This document shows, one piece after another, positions 12,420-26,500 of a stretch of 64,000 bases of DNA; the stretch's first letter is position 1, and every line of letters begins with the position of its first letter. The DNA comes from Sisyra terminalis. Its lineage: Eukaryota; Arthropoda; Insecta; Neuroptera; Sisyridae. Both the position numbers and the translations under genes were made by a program. The notes beneath the pieces were generated by a model. That model saw only the letters and a program-made list of their open reading frames with translations, had not been told where the DNA came from and ran no database searches. The DNA lies in assembly GCA_958496175.1 (NCBI GenBank), contig OY292276.1, forward strand, positions 19,672,001 to 19,736,000, written 5' to 3'.

Positions 12420-15400
12420 GGAGATTTTATAAATTTTATAAAAGCAAGCAGGAGGTAAAATGGTGAATTCACGTACACATCATAGCTATATACAACATGA
12501 AGAACTACCGATGGATTTTGTTTAGAGTGCTACAAAATATGAACATAGATATACTTGTATAATTTATCAATATGAATATGAGAAATTCAAATCATAGTTT
12601 GTTTATTAGATATAGTAGTTATGAAAAATATTTAGCATGATCTTCTAAATTGATAAAAAAATATGGTTTTGGGAAAAAAATAGGAAAGGATTCGAAAATT
12701 GATAGTCGAAGCCACCAGAAGGCAAAAGCTTTTTAGTATTCATTATGATATAAATAATGTAAATAGTTATATAATTTTACAAAAAGTATACACAGATGTT
12801 GTTTACTTATAATATCAGATCTATTAAATTTTGATAAGTAAAACGAAAAGCATAAGCCTAACAGCGTTATTAAAATGTTTAAATTACAATTGAATAAAAT
12901 TAACGAACGAATTATTTTTACTAATATTGTTAATTTTCTTAAAATTATATACTTTATATATTATTTACATCAAAACCTTAACAGATTTATAGTCCTACTG
13001 CAAGTCCTTTAGGGCCTATAAAATATTGAAAAAAGGACACACAAGCAAGTACCATTTCCTATAAAATTTTATATTCAGACTCTTGACAAATTTTAAACTT
13101 TCAATAATTATGATTAAAATGATCGTTTTTCTGCTTATAAATTTGTATTTTTAACAAAAATTTACTCCAATATATTGTCCGTTATAATAAAAACTATTAG
13201 TCCTAGCATTTTATGAATTATAGTATCCTGGAGCTCTCGTGCTGTTTCTATTAAACAAGTTATACTTGTCGTTAAAGCTTATATCCTTAAATATCTTAAC
13301 AGTCATAATCTAATTACTCTTCTTTCCATAATAATGTAGTTTTTGTGCATTAATTATGTCCTGATCCGTTTATAGTTTACGTAAAACGTGTGTAGTGTTT
13401 ATTAAGTTATTGTTAAAACCTAATTTATAATTATTATAATTACATTTAAACTTAAATCATCGTCTGCTTTTATATGAGTACAATATTTTGTTCGTAATTC
13501 TGTGTAATTCTTTTAAAATAAAAATTATATTTTAACGGCCTTTTTCTTCCAGTTCCCACTTTATTTTTGATCTCCACAAATGGTTCAATTAAAGTTTAAA
13601 TATTGTATTACAAAAATTTTCTTCAATTTACAAAGACAAACTGCTATTAATGATTGTTTTACCGACCTCAGTTCAATTTTGTAACTATGAAATTACATCA
13701 ACCAAAAATCCTAACCGGAAAAGAGTCATAAATTAATCGCGCAGATTTTTGAATTTGATTTGCAAGCATTCCATTGTTCTATAGCACCGCACGCCAATTA
13801 CATTTTAATTTGATTAAAATGAAATTGTAATTAAAACAAATGGTTCATATGAATGGTATGTGACACGAAAAAAAAATGTCTATTTAACAATGGTTGGACC
13901 TAATTCAACAAAATTTCATCCACATGCAGTATGAAAAATGAGTATATATACATAAATTTATGTGAAATTTATAATTGAATGCATAGAATTATAAATTGCA
14001 TGTAAAAGTTTTGTTATATACTTCAACCATACCATCTGTTTTCCGAATTGTATTTCTCTTTCGTAGGATTTGGGTTAATTAGTGCTTTAAAAAATCCAAT
14101 AAAAAAATTACTGTTAGTTCAATTTTTCCTCAGAGAACTACTTTTCTTGGGATTTTATGTGTTTATTTTTTAATAGATGTGTGCAATATACAAAATAATA
14201 ATTGATAATTGATTGTAGAGATTTAACATATTTTATGTTATTATTTTTACCAAAACTTGATTATACTATTCAGTAGGCCTTCGACTTTCGTACATAGTTC
14301 CTAAAAGTGTTTGCGAATGTTGAATATTCGAAAGTAGAGAAATGTAAAAAAATATGAACCAAAAACTGCGTTTTAAAGTAGATATTTATTTATCAATAAT
14401 ATGTAAGCATAATGAAGTTAAAAAGAGACGTATTAAATGCTTTCGGGTGATTACTTTAAAATTCAGACTATGAAAATATTTTTAATGATTGAATATCATT
14501 ATTTTATAAAGAATTATTATCTGCTTTAAATATTTTACTACACGGAAAAATAAAAACTGGTTAGTGAAACATATATATTTAATTAGATATTAATTTTTAC
14601 GAATTAATCTTGATCACATTTAGTATCTACATATTTGTAGTAAATTGGTCAAAAGAATTTACCTTAAATTATTAAATTATAAATAAATTATATTTAAATT
14701 ACATAATTTAGCAAAATGAATCTTTTTAACCTCCTGACATTATATAAAAAGAATGATAAATTATTCACTATCATTGTTATTATTTGAATCAAATTTCTTT
14801 AAGAATTCTATTAATAATAATTTAAGGTAAAATTAATATTTTATGATTGGATTTATTTATTAAAGATTTTTAATTTATTTTAAAGAAATGTAAAATGTAA
14901 ATAAAAAAATTGATTTTTATCACTGTTTCAACAAAAATCTGATAAAGAAACCAATTTTCACATTGTGATCATAAATATTTAGATATAAGATACATAACAA
15001 AGCTTATTAAGAAATATGTGCTGACAAATAAGAGTGTTTTATGCCAAGTTCACATTTTTTGGTTACTGAAAATGTGCATTCTATTCATTTCGTACAACCC
15101 TAAAGACTAAAGTAGTCCATGCAAGTCCATGCAACCCTCGTATGAACCACCTTTGGCATTTATTTCATGGGGCGCGCTTAGCATTAACTTGATACAACAA
15201 TTCTTATTGATTATTTCTCGTATGTTTTGAAAGTAAAGTACTTTTGCTTTTACTGTACCTTTTGATGAATTCTTAAAATTCGTTTGTCTTCCGTCGTTGT
15301 TACAATTACAAATCAAAGTATTAATTCACGTTGTTATAATCGTAATTGATTTTTGTGTTTCAAATGTCATTATAACGGCTGTAAAATACTGCGAATATCA

Positions 15401-17610
15401 ATACTTTTAATCCGATTAACAATAAAACAATGTTATTAAATATATCACAATTAATTAAATATATTAAACCACCGTTGGAATAAGAGACATCAATCAACTC
15501 CCAATTCATGAACATTGTATTTCTGCCTAGTGATACATGTGAATAATTGCGTTCTTATTACACACTACATTGTGGCTATTTCGCATAAATTTCGCACACA
15601 ATAGATATAAAAACACTATTACCCGTAATCAAAACTTCATAATGCTTTGTTGTTACCTCGGACAACAATGGGGCTAGCATGAACTACGCGATCTTGTGCA
15701 ACATATACTGCCTAGCCTAACATCAGTGCTCCATGAATACTTTTCAAGCACATTCATTGACTATACTTGAACGCAAGCGCGCTCATTCCAACAATAATAA
15801 AATTTCATCAAAAGGGTCGCGATACATTCTTCATTCATATCGTAAAAATATTTCTTTTGATTCAATCAATCCTAATTTCAATAATTTATACATTAAAATC
15901 AAATTATTTACTTGCTTCAATACATTTACTTTCGTATATTTAAAATATAACAATTCAATACTACGTATTTTCTTTTAATTTATTTTTATTAAAATATTAC
16001 TCTGCTCTATAATTATTTTAGTTCCTCTAATATATTTTAACTTTTATCATCAGTGGCCATCATTACCACATAACTTGGACCATTATTATTTTCAATTGAA
16101 GAAAAATAAATCAGAAAATGTACATCTCACTTCATTATCGTTTTATTATCTAAGGACATACATTTTGTGTTCCTTCTTTTGTACAAACTATACATAAGAA
16201 CCCTTACGATTGATAAAAATAGGGGTTAGAATATAAGTACATACACAATCGCATTACAGCCATATTGACTGTAACCCCTCTTATAATTAAATTCGTTGAC
16301 AAAATCTAAGATTGTGTTTCTTAAAAAAATTATTTATCATATCATCACATTTTATTTAATTTTTAAATCCCTTCTTCTTTTTTTAACACCGACTATCTTA
16401 ATCAGAAAATTAATTTTTCACATTCTTTTCGATAATTAATTAAATAGAAATATTTCATTCCTCTTTAATTGGAACAATGCATGAATTAATCACAACATGT
16501 AGGTACCCAGTTGATGATTCTGTTTTTCTTCATAAAACTAAAATGTTAAATACATGTGATATTGTCAGACATAATTGTTCCTCTATAAAAAAATAGTTTC
16601 AATCTTTTTCAGAGCAACTTTTTTTTTTGGTATTTATACATTCAAATGTAGGCAACTAACATTACAGTAATGAGTACAATGTTGCGAGTTTTGGTAGTAG
16701 TTCAGACCTTAAATTAAATCTTTTTAAATTAGTCAAAAAATAAACATGGAACGCCGTTAACCATGAAGTAAAAAGCCGAAAGAATGCAGCCCTAATAATG
16801 AATAGAAACTACTACGAATCGTTTTCTACAAAATTCGTTTTTCTATATAGAATACATCTAATATTATACAACAGCAATAATGCAAATGAGATGTCATTTT
16901 AAAAGAATGATTTCTACTTGTTCGAATTGTTTTTGTAGTTATCGAAACTTCTAGTTTTGTTCTAGATATTAAGTAATTCAGCTTTTATCTTCAAAAATGT
17001 TTTTCATAAATAGCAGAACGAATATGGAGTAGATAAATAATGAACGTTAGTTATTTGCGTCACTTAATAGAAGTAATCGTTTTGCAAGATAACCACTTAC
17101 GAATAAGGTTTAAAAAAGAAAATAATAAAACAGAAAAAAGTTATTAAACATTTATTGGTGTTAGTAATGTTATCAAATCATCAACAAAAATACCTGTGCT
17201 ACATTTTCAATTTATGATATTATGGTTGAATTTGCGAAAATATAAACAATATTAAAGTAAATTTATACAAAATCAAAGGAAATATTGAGAAACAGCAGGA
17301 ATACATATATGATTGAAAGGAACAGTTTGAAGGATATTTAGTTCTTAAAGTGGCCGAAGAGTTTAGGATTCAAATCATCATTGGTAGAAGCTTCTGTAAA
17401 TTGCAAAAAAAACTATAAGTGTGGCATATAAAGGATATAAATAGAAATGACATTTTCTTCATTATATTCTAAACATTTTAATAAGAAATATTGACATAAA
17501 CGGTTTCAACAATTGAACATATATCTACAGACTGTAAAAATAAAAATTTTTGGAAGTAAAAATTAATGAGTAATATAAATTAAACCTGATTTTTTATATA
17601 TTTTTTTTTT
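12420..17610. other. AT-rich DNA; downstream flank of P32
   Basis: No gene is recognisable. Reading frames such as 15107-15316 (minus) and 15733-15978 (plus) lack motifs and coding composition. The last few hundred bases lie downstream of the P32 stop and should hold its 3' UTR. An AATAAA on the minus strand is present only about 450 nt downstream, near 17150, so the polyadenylation site is not settled. Confidence 0.45.
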
Positions 17611-18731
17611 TTACTTTCCTGTTGTAAATTTTGATAGTCCTTCTAACAAATTAATGTAAGAAGAATGTTCATAAGCAGTACTAAATTCAGATAATTTTTC
17701 TACAAAATCGTTGGTGATTCCCTTCTCGTCCAACAAGTTCATCAATAAATCGTACAGATACTGTGAACAAATATTAAATGTTTACTATTTTTTTACTTTT
17801 TACTAAATAGTACAATTTACCCCATCTAATACATCTCCTGCAACAGCATAGACTTTTTCACTCCATTCTCCTTCGTATAAAGTTACTTCTTCAATTCCAA
17901 AAATATCATCTAGAATGAAATAACATTAGTGATATATTAAACATTAAAATTATATTAATCTTACTGTATGAATCATCTGGGCCTTGGTCTGTTTCATTTA
18001 AAAACGAACAAGTAAAACTAAGGGTTTGCTTTCCACGAACTAAATCAACTTCGAATTGAGGTTTAGATTTTAATTCTCCCATTTCTGGTTTTTCCATGTT
18101 AGGATTAACTTCTGGTTCAGTATCAGTATCAACGGTGTGATTTACGTTGAAATGAATATTAATCCTAAAAATTTAAGATTAGTACGTATTAGAGAAGAAA
18201 AGTAATTGAACTATTACGTTTCTTTATCCCCTTTCTTTGTAAGAGTTACTTCAGCGCCATCACAATGTACACTGAATCCCTCTACAGAATCGGGAACTTT
18301 CTTTACTTTTAGAGACTTCCGTTCTGTTACAATTTCTTCGGTCAGGAACTCAACTAATTCTCTTTCACCTAAAATAATAAAAATATAATTTATATCTGGT
18401 AGATTTTCGTAAAAAAGCACAATGCCGGTATTTTTAGGTTTATGTAAAAGATATGATTTCAGCAACTACTAAAATATTGAACACATGGTCATACAAAATA
18501 AAACATACTTTTTGTGTGCATTCCATGAATTCCACATCCACAACTACATAAATTCGATGGGTTTGAAATTTGAACATTCTTAACCAAAGTTTCATCATTT
18601 CTGGTCTTGCACATGTGCCATATATTTCTAGTAAATAACCGCTTTGATAAGATTGGTGTAGTTAACTGCAAAGGGCTGATAACGGATCTAATAATGTTAG
18701 ATTTTAACACGTTTCTCATAATTCCACTCAT
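17611..18731 (-). CDS. P32: Mitochondrial matrix protein p32 (C1QBP / MAM33 family)
   Basis: Five exons join to a 270-aa protein: 18731-18509, 18368-18218, 18164-17965, 17909-17821 and 17760-17611. All introns are GT-AG (140, 53, 55 and 60 bp) and the phases join without a break. The start ATG opens a basic, acid-free leader (MSGIMRNVLKSNIIRSV), as expected for mitochondrial import. A Cys-Gly cluster (LCSCGCG) and HTK then precede the MAM33 domain: ERELVEFLTEEI, an acidic central part, and the closing helix with LLDEKGITNDFVEKLSEFS and TAYEHSSYINLLEGL. The family forms a doughnut-shaped acidic trimer in the matrix that supports mitochondrial translation and oxidative phosphorylation; vertebrate C1QBP also binds many other partners. 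Length fits the insect family (about 260-280 aa). The gene stands alone and has an NRF-1-like site upstream. Identification is firm; only the mRNA ends are unknown. Confidence 0.96.
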
Positions 18732-18880
18732 TTTGTAGCAATATTTTTACAATAGAAACTACAAAATTAACTCACAAACGTGAAATCGACTTTAAATTTC
18801 AAGAACCACAAGGTTTGAGAAATTAGTACCAACTTCGATAGAATATCTATGAGCGCATGCGTTCAGTATAACCATCATAT
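18732..18880 (-). promoter_or_regulatory. P32 5' flank with NRF-1/EWG-like site
   Basis: GCGCATGCGT at 18853-18862 matches the core of the NRF-1 motif (Drosophila Ewg), a palindromic GCGCATGCGC, with one mismatch. It lies about 120 bp upstream of the P32 start codon. NRF-1 controls many nuclear genes for mitochondrial proteins, which fits p32. No TATA box is evident. The transcription start is not determined. Confidence 0.5.
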
Positions 18881-19320
18881 CAACCTAAATACCCTAAAAA
18901 ACTTAACGTCGTTATTGTTTAAATCGCTTAAATAAAACCAGTAAAACCGTTAAAACGTTTAAAATAGTAACAATTCACAACAATGATGATAAGAATCAAA
19001 AGAATATACTTTATTTTTGAATATACCCAATCCCAATCGATAATTTTTGAGTTTAAAAAATGTATTTTATTTGGTTAGATACCTAGACATGATTTTCCAA
19101 AAAAAAACATTTTGAATATTAATACCATTATTTATACCATATGCGTTTCAAACTATTGTGAACTAATTAAGTTTGATTCATTTTTCAAAAGGAAAAGCAT
19201 TTGTAAACATCACAAATTGTTGTATATAAAATAAAAGGATATTATATATATAAGGATATTATTATATGCTTTTATCCTCTAAATTATTTCTAAATGGCTG
19301 CCACGCGTTAGAAATTTATA

Positions 19321-20165
19321 TTATAACTAGTAGTTGCCCGTTGCATTCGCAACTAAAGGTTTTATCTCAATAAAATGTTTAGTATGAGATAATGTAGAGT
19401 TAATCAACAATCGAAATTTTAAATTTAATAATCAAAGTGTTGTTAATATAAAAAAAAGTTTATCTAAAATTATATTAAGAAATAAAATATAAGTTTTTTT
19501 TTATATCATTTTAATAACAACATTTTAAATAACGTCATTTCACTAAATTAGTTTAATAAGTTTAATACTTAAGTAGTACTTATACCAAATTGTCGATTTT
19601 AAATTTTGGTTCGTCTTTCAACAATCAAACTTTTTAAAATCTATTTTTTTATGAACCAATGGTTGTGATCTGGAGTAATTATATATTCGGTTGAAAAGCA
19701 AAAAGGTAGCAATTTTTTGCCATATATTTCACTGTCAAATCAAATATAAAATCTTCGATACTAACTCGGTAATTAGAACAATTTGAAAACCAAATGTCGT
19801 TATTGAAAAGAAATAAAATATTCGATTTTACTTCCATGGTTTCCATCTTTTTCCAACAATTTTGTATGTACAACGTCCAAATGTGCGAAATCGAAAAGCT
19901 TTTTAATCATATTAACTAACATAAAGAAGGTCATTGTTTTTTTCGTTTTACATTGTATTTTCAAATATAAGTGCACATTTGTGTCGATGAAATTTGGAAA
20001 GTGTTTTCCTTATACGATGCAGATATATAATAAGAAAGGGTTTTTGAAAATTTCTCCCCTAAAAGAGTGAAAAACCGTAGCAAAGTTTGTAAGGGATAAC
20101 GTTTAATAAACAATCGAAATTATCAATAATCAATCAAAGTCCGTTAAAAGCGAATATTTACAACT
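19321..20165 (+). mobile_element. Degenerate dispersed element, unclassified
   Basis: The left part starts near 'ACTAGTAGTTGCCCGTTGCA' (19326-19345), similar to ends of abundant non-coding elements in insect genomes. A module with 'CAACAATCGAAATTTTAAAT' follows at 19411-19430. The right part (19981-20160) carries the same blocks as the copy at 9011-9215, ending again with 'AACAATCGAAATT' and 'GTCCGTTAAAAG'. No transposase or replicase frame is present. I treat it as one decayed element of unknown class; Helitron-like is possible but unproven. Confidence 0.4.
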
Positions 20166-20339
20166 GGCTAACTATTTGTCGCGCTTTTATTACAAATAAT
20201 ATAAATTTAAATTCATAAAAAATTGTACCTTCGGGTGCGTAAATAATTATTTAATGTGCTTGAGTAATAATATTTTGACAAACGTAAATAGTTGTTATGA
20301 AAAAAATACAAAAATAATAACAAATTTGGTAAATAGACG

Positions 20340-20465
20340 GTTTGAGCAAATAGGCATGTTTGAATGCCGTGCGCTGTGTCAACTTAACACTACCAACGTT
20401 TTGAATGCGTAAGTGGGGATAACAGAGCGCCTGCGCATAGCTCTGCACGCACGGACGGCAAGATA
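20340..20465. other. GC-richer islet with NRF-1-like motif
   Basis: GCGCCTGCGCA at 20427-20437 is close to the NRF-1 palindrome, and the block to 20460 has several CpGs (GCACGCACGGACGGCAAG). A minus-strand open frame at 20251-20448 has no family features. It could be a regulatory fragment or part of the adjacent repeat. Confidence 0.25.
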
Positions 20466-21585
20466 GTCAATTTATATATAAGAATTTTATAAGTTAAAAT
20501 ATTGTACGTGTAAATCATACAAATTTATGATGAATAAGGCATAATTAAATTAAGTAAATAATTTTCATTTTTAATGGAAAAATGCTTTAGGGAAATTCAG
20601 TGATTCATTTAGATTTGATGAGATGAGGATCATAGCAAATTATTATTATTTGGAAATGACCATGTGAAATTAAATTTAATTATTCAATGTTTATATTGGT
20701 TTATATTATACAATTAGATTTTACATTAGATTTCTGTTAGAATTTTTAGATGTTTTTACTTCTGTTACGGCTCAGAACAATGGCTTCAAAATCATTTTTC
20801 GAATGCGAGAGATATGGATGTAGGTAATATTAATGTTTGCACCCAAAATTCGCAAAAAATACAATATAGAAATGCATACAATTATAACAAGAAATAGTTT
20901 TTTTTGGTTTAATTTTTAATAAATATCCTTGACAGAATCTTATTAGTCTTATTCGAGATAGCTCGAGTAATAATAATAAAATTGAAAATACGCTAATTGC
21001 CTGAATAAATGGCATCGTCCTTGTCGAAAAGTTAAATCAAAATTCCATTTGAAAACGATAAAGAATCCAAATCCATGTTTCTCTGTTGTCTTATTATTCG
21101 ACCAGCTTTATTTGTACCAAAAAAAAAAAAACAATAAGAAAATTACAATTAGAAAAACTTGAAGTCTAAATGGCACTAACACTTACCAATTATCTTATCC
21201 CTTAAAAAGGTGATGCTCTACTCTTTTACTTAATGTATTTTTCAATGATTAATTTGCATTATGAACCAATCAAGATAGTTAATTGTTATAAATTGTATGC
21301 AACCCTATTAAAAACCAAATCTATTAATTTTTACTTCGCTCTAAAGTCTGAAAGCTATGCAACCCTGTGAGCATAAACTGAATTCGAGCACATTAATTTT
21401 TACGACTTTTACTGACTTTTACTATGGTCAAAGTGGTCAAGGGATAGGAACGTCTATTATGCGATTCGTTTCCTTCCTCTAACTCTTCTAATGCTTCTTA
21501 TTACTCCTCCCATATTAAAAATTGCAAATAATTAAGAAAGAAAGATTTTTGATAAAATTTAAAAGAATGATGATTTATTTAATAG

Positions 21586-21822
21586 GCTCATGTCCCACTT
21601 AATAATGATTCAATATCCGGCAACGTCTCATTTTCAACTTTGTTTTTAATTCGCGAATAAGTCGGCCATAATGAAAATTTAGAAAAAAATAGAAAATTAT
21701 GATATTAAAATAGATGCAACAATATCGTGAATAACATTATAAATAATCGTGAATAACATTAAAAACAAAGTAAAAAATGAAATGTCGCCAGATTTTGATA
21801 TCACTAAAAAAATCATGAGACG
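21586..21822. mobile_element. Foldback MITE with about 65-bp terminal inverted repeats
   Basis: The left arm (about 21586-21650) and right arm (about 21756-21822) are imperfect inverted repeats. Matching blocks in order are CTCATG, then TC(C/T)GGC(A/G)AC, then TCATTTT..ACTTTGTTTTTAAT at the inner side. The centre carries a direct repeat AATCGTGAATAACATT, repeated about 20 bp apart. There is no open reading frame inside. The structure indicates a non-autonomous DNA transposon. Host superfamily and target-site duplication are not clear. Confidence 0.55.
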
Positions 21823-23485
21823 AATATTTTAATAATTTGAAAAAAAATCCTACTCTTTGTTTAAGTAATTAATTTTTACGATACTTACCGTACTCAAAAA
21901 TGGTCGTACAAAAAAAGGTAGTCTAAATTCTAAAAGGTTCACAGTTATGCAACCAGTTAAGCATAAAACATAATTTTCAAAATGAGCATTTAATCGAATT
22001 AATTTTTTAAAAAATGGAATCGTTTTTCAAAAAAAATTGCCCATAACGTCGGATTTTTCCTTATTCTGACTATGAATGGGAAAAACGAATGCGGTCAAAT
22101 GCTGATTTAGATAACATTTGTTTTTAATTTTCATTAAGTTGCATAGGTACATGTGTATCAAGTAAAAGATTTAATAATTTTGACTACTGAACAACACAAC
22201 AAAATTATGCACATCTGTAAAAAGTAATTTATTTTGATTTTATAACTAAGTGATGGTCGATTTAAATCAATATAAATTATTATAACAAAGATTTTCTTGC
22301 CCTTAAACAGTTCTTAGCATGATACTGTAAACTTAAGTAGTTCAAATTTAATTTACTATAATAAGCAATCAATTGAGTCTATTTACTTTTAATCGGTTAT
22401 TTAAAACAAATACTTGTATTGCAAAATATTTTCCCAAACTCTATTTAGTTAAGTAAGATATTGATACAACTAGATACTGCTGTGTGGTGTATCACTGAAA
22501 AAATCTTTAAAAATGAATAAAAAACGGTGTTAATGTTTAATTATTTTTATTTAAACTAGTAATTTGCGAGATTAACCCCCATTCAAATTTACAAAACGTG
22601 TTGTGAGATGCAGAAGAGAAAATTACAACAGTTCGTATTTTTAGAGCAAGCGGTAAATTTGAACAAAATATGTTCGGGGCCTTAAGCTAGTCAATTAAAA
22701 CAAAGATAGGAAATAAAAAATTGTTTGAAAAATTCGCTCCATTGAAAAAAGAAAAACAATATTTATTAGATATTTATTTGTGTTTTTAACATATAATCAT
22801 TATAAATAATACAAATATCGCACAAAGTTGTATTTCGTTTTGTAAAATAAAAAAATGATGCACAGCAAAGTATTTGGCATTTACTTGTTTTATGTACAGT
22901 TAAATTAAAAAAAAAAATAGGTAGAGATAATTGTACACAAAATTATTCTTACAGACAAATACTAATGACTAGTTATTTTAAAACTAGATCTATTGAAAAA
23001 CGACGAGGTAACTTTAGGAATTAAATACTTAAAAATAATTAGCATAAAAAATAATACTATCACTTACTTAATTTCGAAACGGCAGTGTATCAAATAGTAA
23101 GACAAAACGTTATAATATAACAAAAAAAAAACTATAATTTTACTATTGGCCAAGAAAGGTTTATCATTACTTTATATATTTAGCTTTAATTCAATCTATA
23201 GGAAAAAATATTTTCCATCGTCAGTAATATAATTTTCACACGTTATCGTTATTTTTCTTTTTGAATGAATAGAGAAAAAATAGCTACTTATTTATACAAA
23301 AAAATTCGATTATAAAATTCAAATAGGACTTTCCCTTGGTTGCCATTTTTCACTTTAGTCTTAAAATGATTTAGAAATACGCTCAGTCTCTTTTGTATTA
23401 CTATTAATTTAGAAATTCTGCAAATATACTTTAAGTCCTATAAAAATTTCCAAATTGAATTATTTAGCTACGATTTCAATAATTT
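21823..23485. other. AT-rich spacer between MITE and MYND gene
   Basis: No gene, RNA or recognisable element was seen. The right end lies just downstream of the MYND gene's 3' UTR. Confidence 0.45.
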
Positions 23486-23491
23486 TTTATT
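23486..23491 (-). terminator. Candidate polyadenylation signal of MYND gene
   Basis: AATAAA on the minus strand lies 89 nt downstream of the stop codon of the MYND gene. The position and match are ordinary for an insect mRNA, but in such AT-rich DNA the hexamer is frequent by chance. Confidence 0.4.
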
Positions 23492-23579
23492 ACTTAATCA
23501 CATCTTTTAGGTCGTCTTTTCAACGAATATATTGATTTTAAAAATAACATATAGAAATTGGTATGATATAAATATATTT

Positions 23580-26500
23580 TTAGCCATTGCAAATTTCAGC
23601 GTGTTGATCCCAATCAGATACCTAAGACAAATAATAAAATATATTATCATTCGAAAAGGATTGCAAAGTAATTGACTTTACCTGACATTCCCGGCTACAG
23701 TACCATTGGCTGGTACATCCAGCACATACAAATTGAGCTGGATTTCGTTTACAACCCTGACAGGGGGGAACTTGTGCAGCGTCTGCTTCAGACATATTAT
23801 CACATTCAATTGGTTTGTCATGTGTCTCATCAATTACCAGGCGATCATAGCTATCCTCAGCTTCAAGTTCATCCTAAAATTTTTGATATTAGTTTAAAAT
23901 TATATGTAGATTTACTTCAATGATGTATTGTTGTAATTACTTACCAAACTATATACACCACTCGATTGCGAAAATTGGGGATGAGTGTTTGTACTGGAAC
24001 TTCCTAGATTTATGTGATTTGAAGTATTTTGTATGGTGAAATCATTTGATTTCTTTTGAACAGTTCCTTCTAATGAATTCTAAAAATAAGAAAAAAAAAT
24101 TTAAAAAACATCTATCTTAGAAAATATAAAAATAACAATAACAATACCTGATTATTAGCAAGAAGATCATTAATATTTGAAACATCACTAGGTTGTGATG
24201 TTGTGTCAGTAAGTAATCTTGCAAGAGTAGGAGAAAGGTTTGTAAATGGTTTTGTTGAAGATTTTGGTTTATTCTGCAACAAAATATAAAATTATGTAAT
24301 TGCCGTAAAATACTATTTTAATTGATTTTTTACAAATAAATAAGGTTTTCTTTATTATTGTTGTTAGTACCTATTATTTATGAACTGAAATCCATTAAAT
24401 TTGGAAAAATAAAATTGCAGAATAATTAATAATCAATAGCTGAAAAATTTCCATTCATTAAGAGAGACCTACATTCAATGTGTACAAAACTAAAGTTTGC
24501 GGTCAAAAATAATTTGTACTTAATACTCAATATTTAATCGCCATTGATGACTTGTAACACTGTTATTTTACTACATTTTATGTATCCCCCGAGCAGAGCC
24601 AGATTAAGGCATTTAGTAGGGCCAATTTAGAATAATAACCGATTTAGATTGCCGTACGAAAAAAAGAATATTTAAATTGTTAAAATCTTTTAAACCAATA
24701 AATATTTAAAATTTGAATTAGATTTATGTATGCTTCCATGCTTTCTCCTCTCTTAAATTATTTTTAAAGCAAGAAAAGGGAAATAAAATGTAAAATCAAT
24801 GTTACATTAAATTAGTCATCAAATGAAAAAAATAACTCATAAAATCAACACGGCTCTGTTTTTGGGAAAAGTGGATGTAGAATTAGAGGTAGAACAACAC
24901 CTTCAAGACCATAACACATAACACTGCCACATAACACTTAGTACTTTGTTTATTTAGAGCCTATTGTAGTTTAAATTCAACCCTGTATAGTTTCTTTGTG
25001 TATTTTTATTTATGAAATAATCTTTATTTGTGTTACTAACATAATAATTAGTATGTACTACTCAAAATTTTTCTTTGAAAATAGTTTATTAGAATTAATA
25101 TACAGCAACAATGTATCAAGTCGGAGTGCCATTTTTAAAAAGTATCTTGTTTAAAAAAGACATTTAAAGGCCTCTTTAAATGTTCAAAAACCCGTTAGAA
25201 GTTATTTCAAGGCGTTTAAAGTTATTAAAGTCATTTTAAATGTAAAGATTTCAAAATTCCTCTAAATGCCTTTTTTTAACAGGGTATTGATGTTACTACT
25301 TGAAATATTAACTACTCATAATCAAAAACACAACAATCTGGCCATTAAATATTAATCATTTTTCAAAAGACAAGTTTTCGATTTGCTATGAAAATGTATA
25401 ACTATTCTTTTAAATAGATAAGGCACTGATTTTATTATTTTTCTGCAACAAAACTTTACTGCTCTTAAAAATTACATAAAGAATGGAACAATAACTGAAT
25501 CTTTGAAAATTTTCAAATAAAAACCTTTGAAATTCTAATAGAAAAAAACTGCATTTAATAGTTACCTTGGTCAAGATTCCATGTAATAATGAGTTTGAAG
25601 CTGGCTGATGAGACATAGCAGGTGTATTACCATTGTTAACTAAGACTGGATGAAGAGTAACTTCAGGGCAAGATTTTAAACTTGCGGCATGTAAATCTTG
25701 AACTTTGGAACTAGTTGAGTTAATGTAATCATTTTTCAATACTCGTCTATCTGATTGTGATAATCGAGCAAATTCAACAAGGACGTCTTTGAAAGATATG
25801 TTACCGGAAGTTCCTTCTTGTATTGAATCGGTACTTACATGTGAACTTCGTGATGAATCATTTTGATTATCTTTTCCTCGATTCTGTAAAATAATTTGAA
25901 TTAAAATTTGGTTTCTTTAGGTTGCAAAACAATATTGTATTCGATTTAATCGTTAAATGTTAAATCTTACATTATCAGAACTTGAAGTCAATAACATTCC
26001 AAGTTCGCTGTTGAGGTCAACCTTGTTTGGAATTAACTGCACTGATGTAGAAGTAGGAACCTTGTTATTATTTAGAGAAATCATTGGCAATAGTTTGCTA
26101 GTACTTGACACAGAATCAATTTCTGTTTTAGATGATCTTATACGCTTTCCTCGTCGTGGTACGTCCTCGGGATTACTTTGTCTAAATCTTTCAACTATTA
26201 AATTGACATCCATCATCGGTTGACCTTTTGGACCTGTTTTTTGTACTCCATTACAATCATTTGTGAACATATTTGAGGGTTTCGGCAAAATACTCCTTTG
26301 TTTAACGAATGAGTTATTAAGTAAACTCCTTTCTGAGCATGAGGCTTTAGAATTTTTTAGCAGTCGACTATCATAAATAGGTTTATGAATAGATTTCTTA
26401 ACTGATGGCACAGGTAAAATTGTAACTCCACTATCGGAACAATTTATTGAATTAATCGAACACGAATTTCGATTTCGTGTTGAACTATTAATAGTATTCA

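Noticed and set aside
18206..18388. Plus-strand 60-codon frame.
   Set aside because: Antisense to the second P32 exon.
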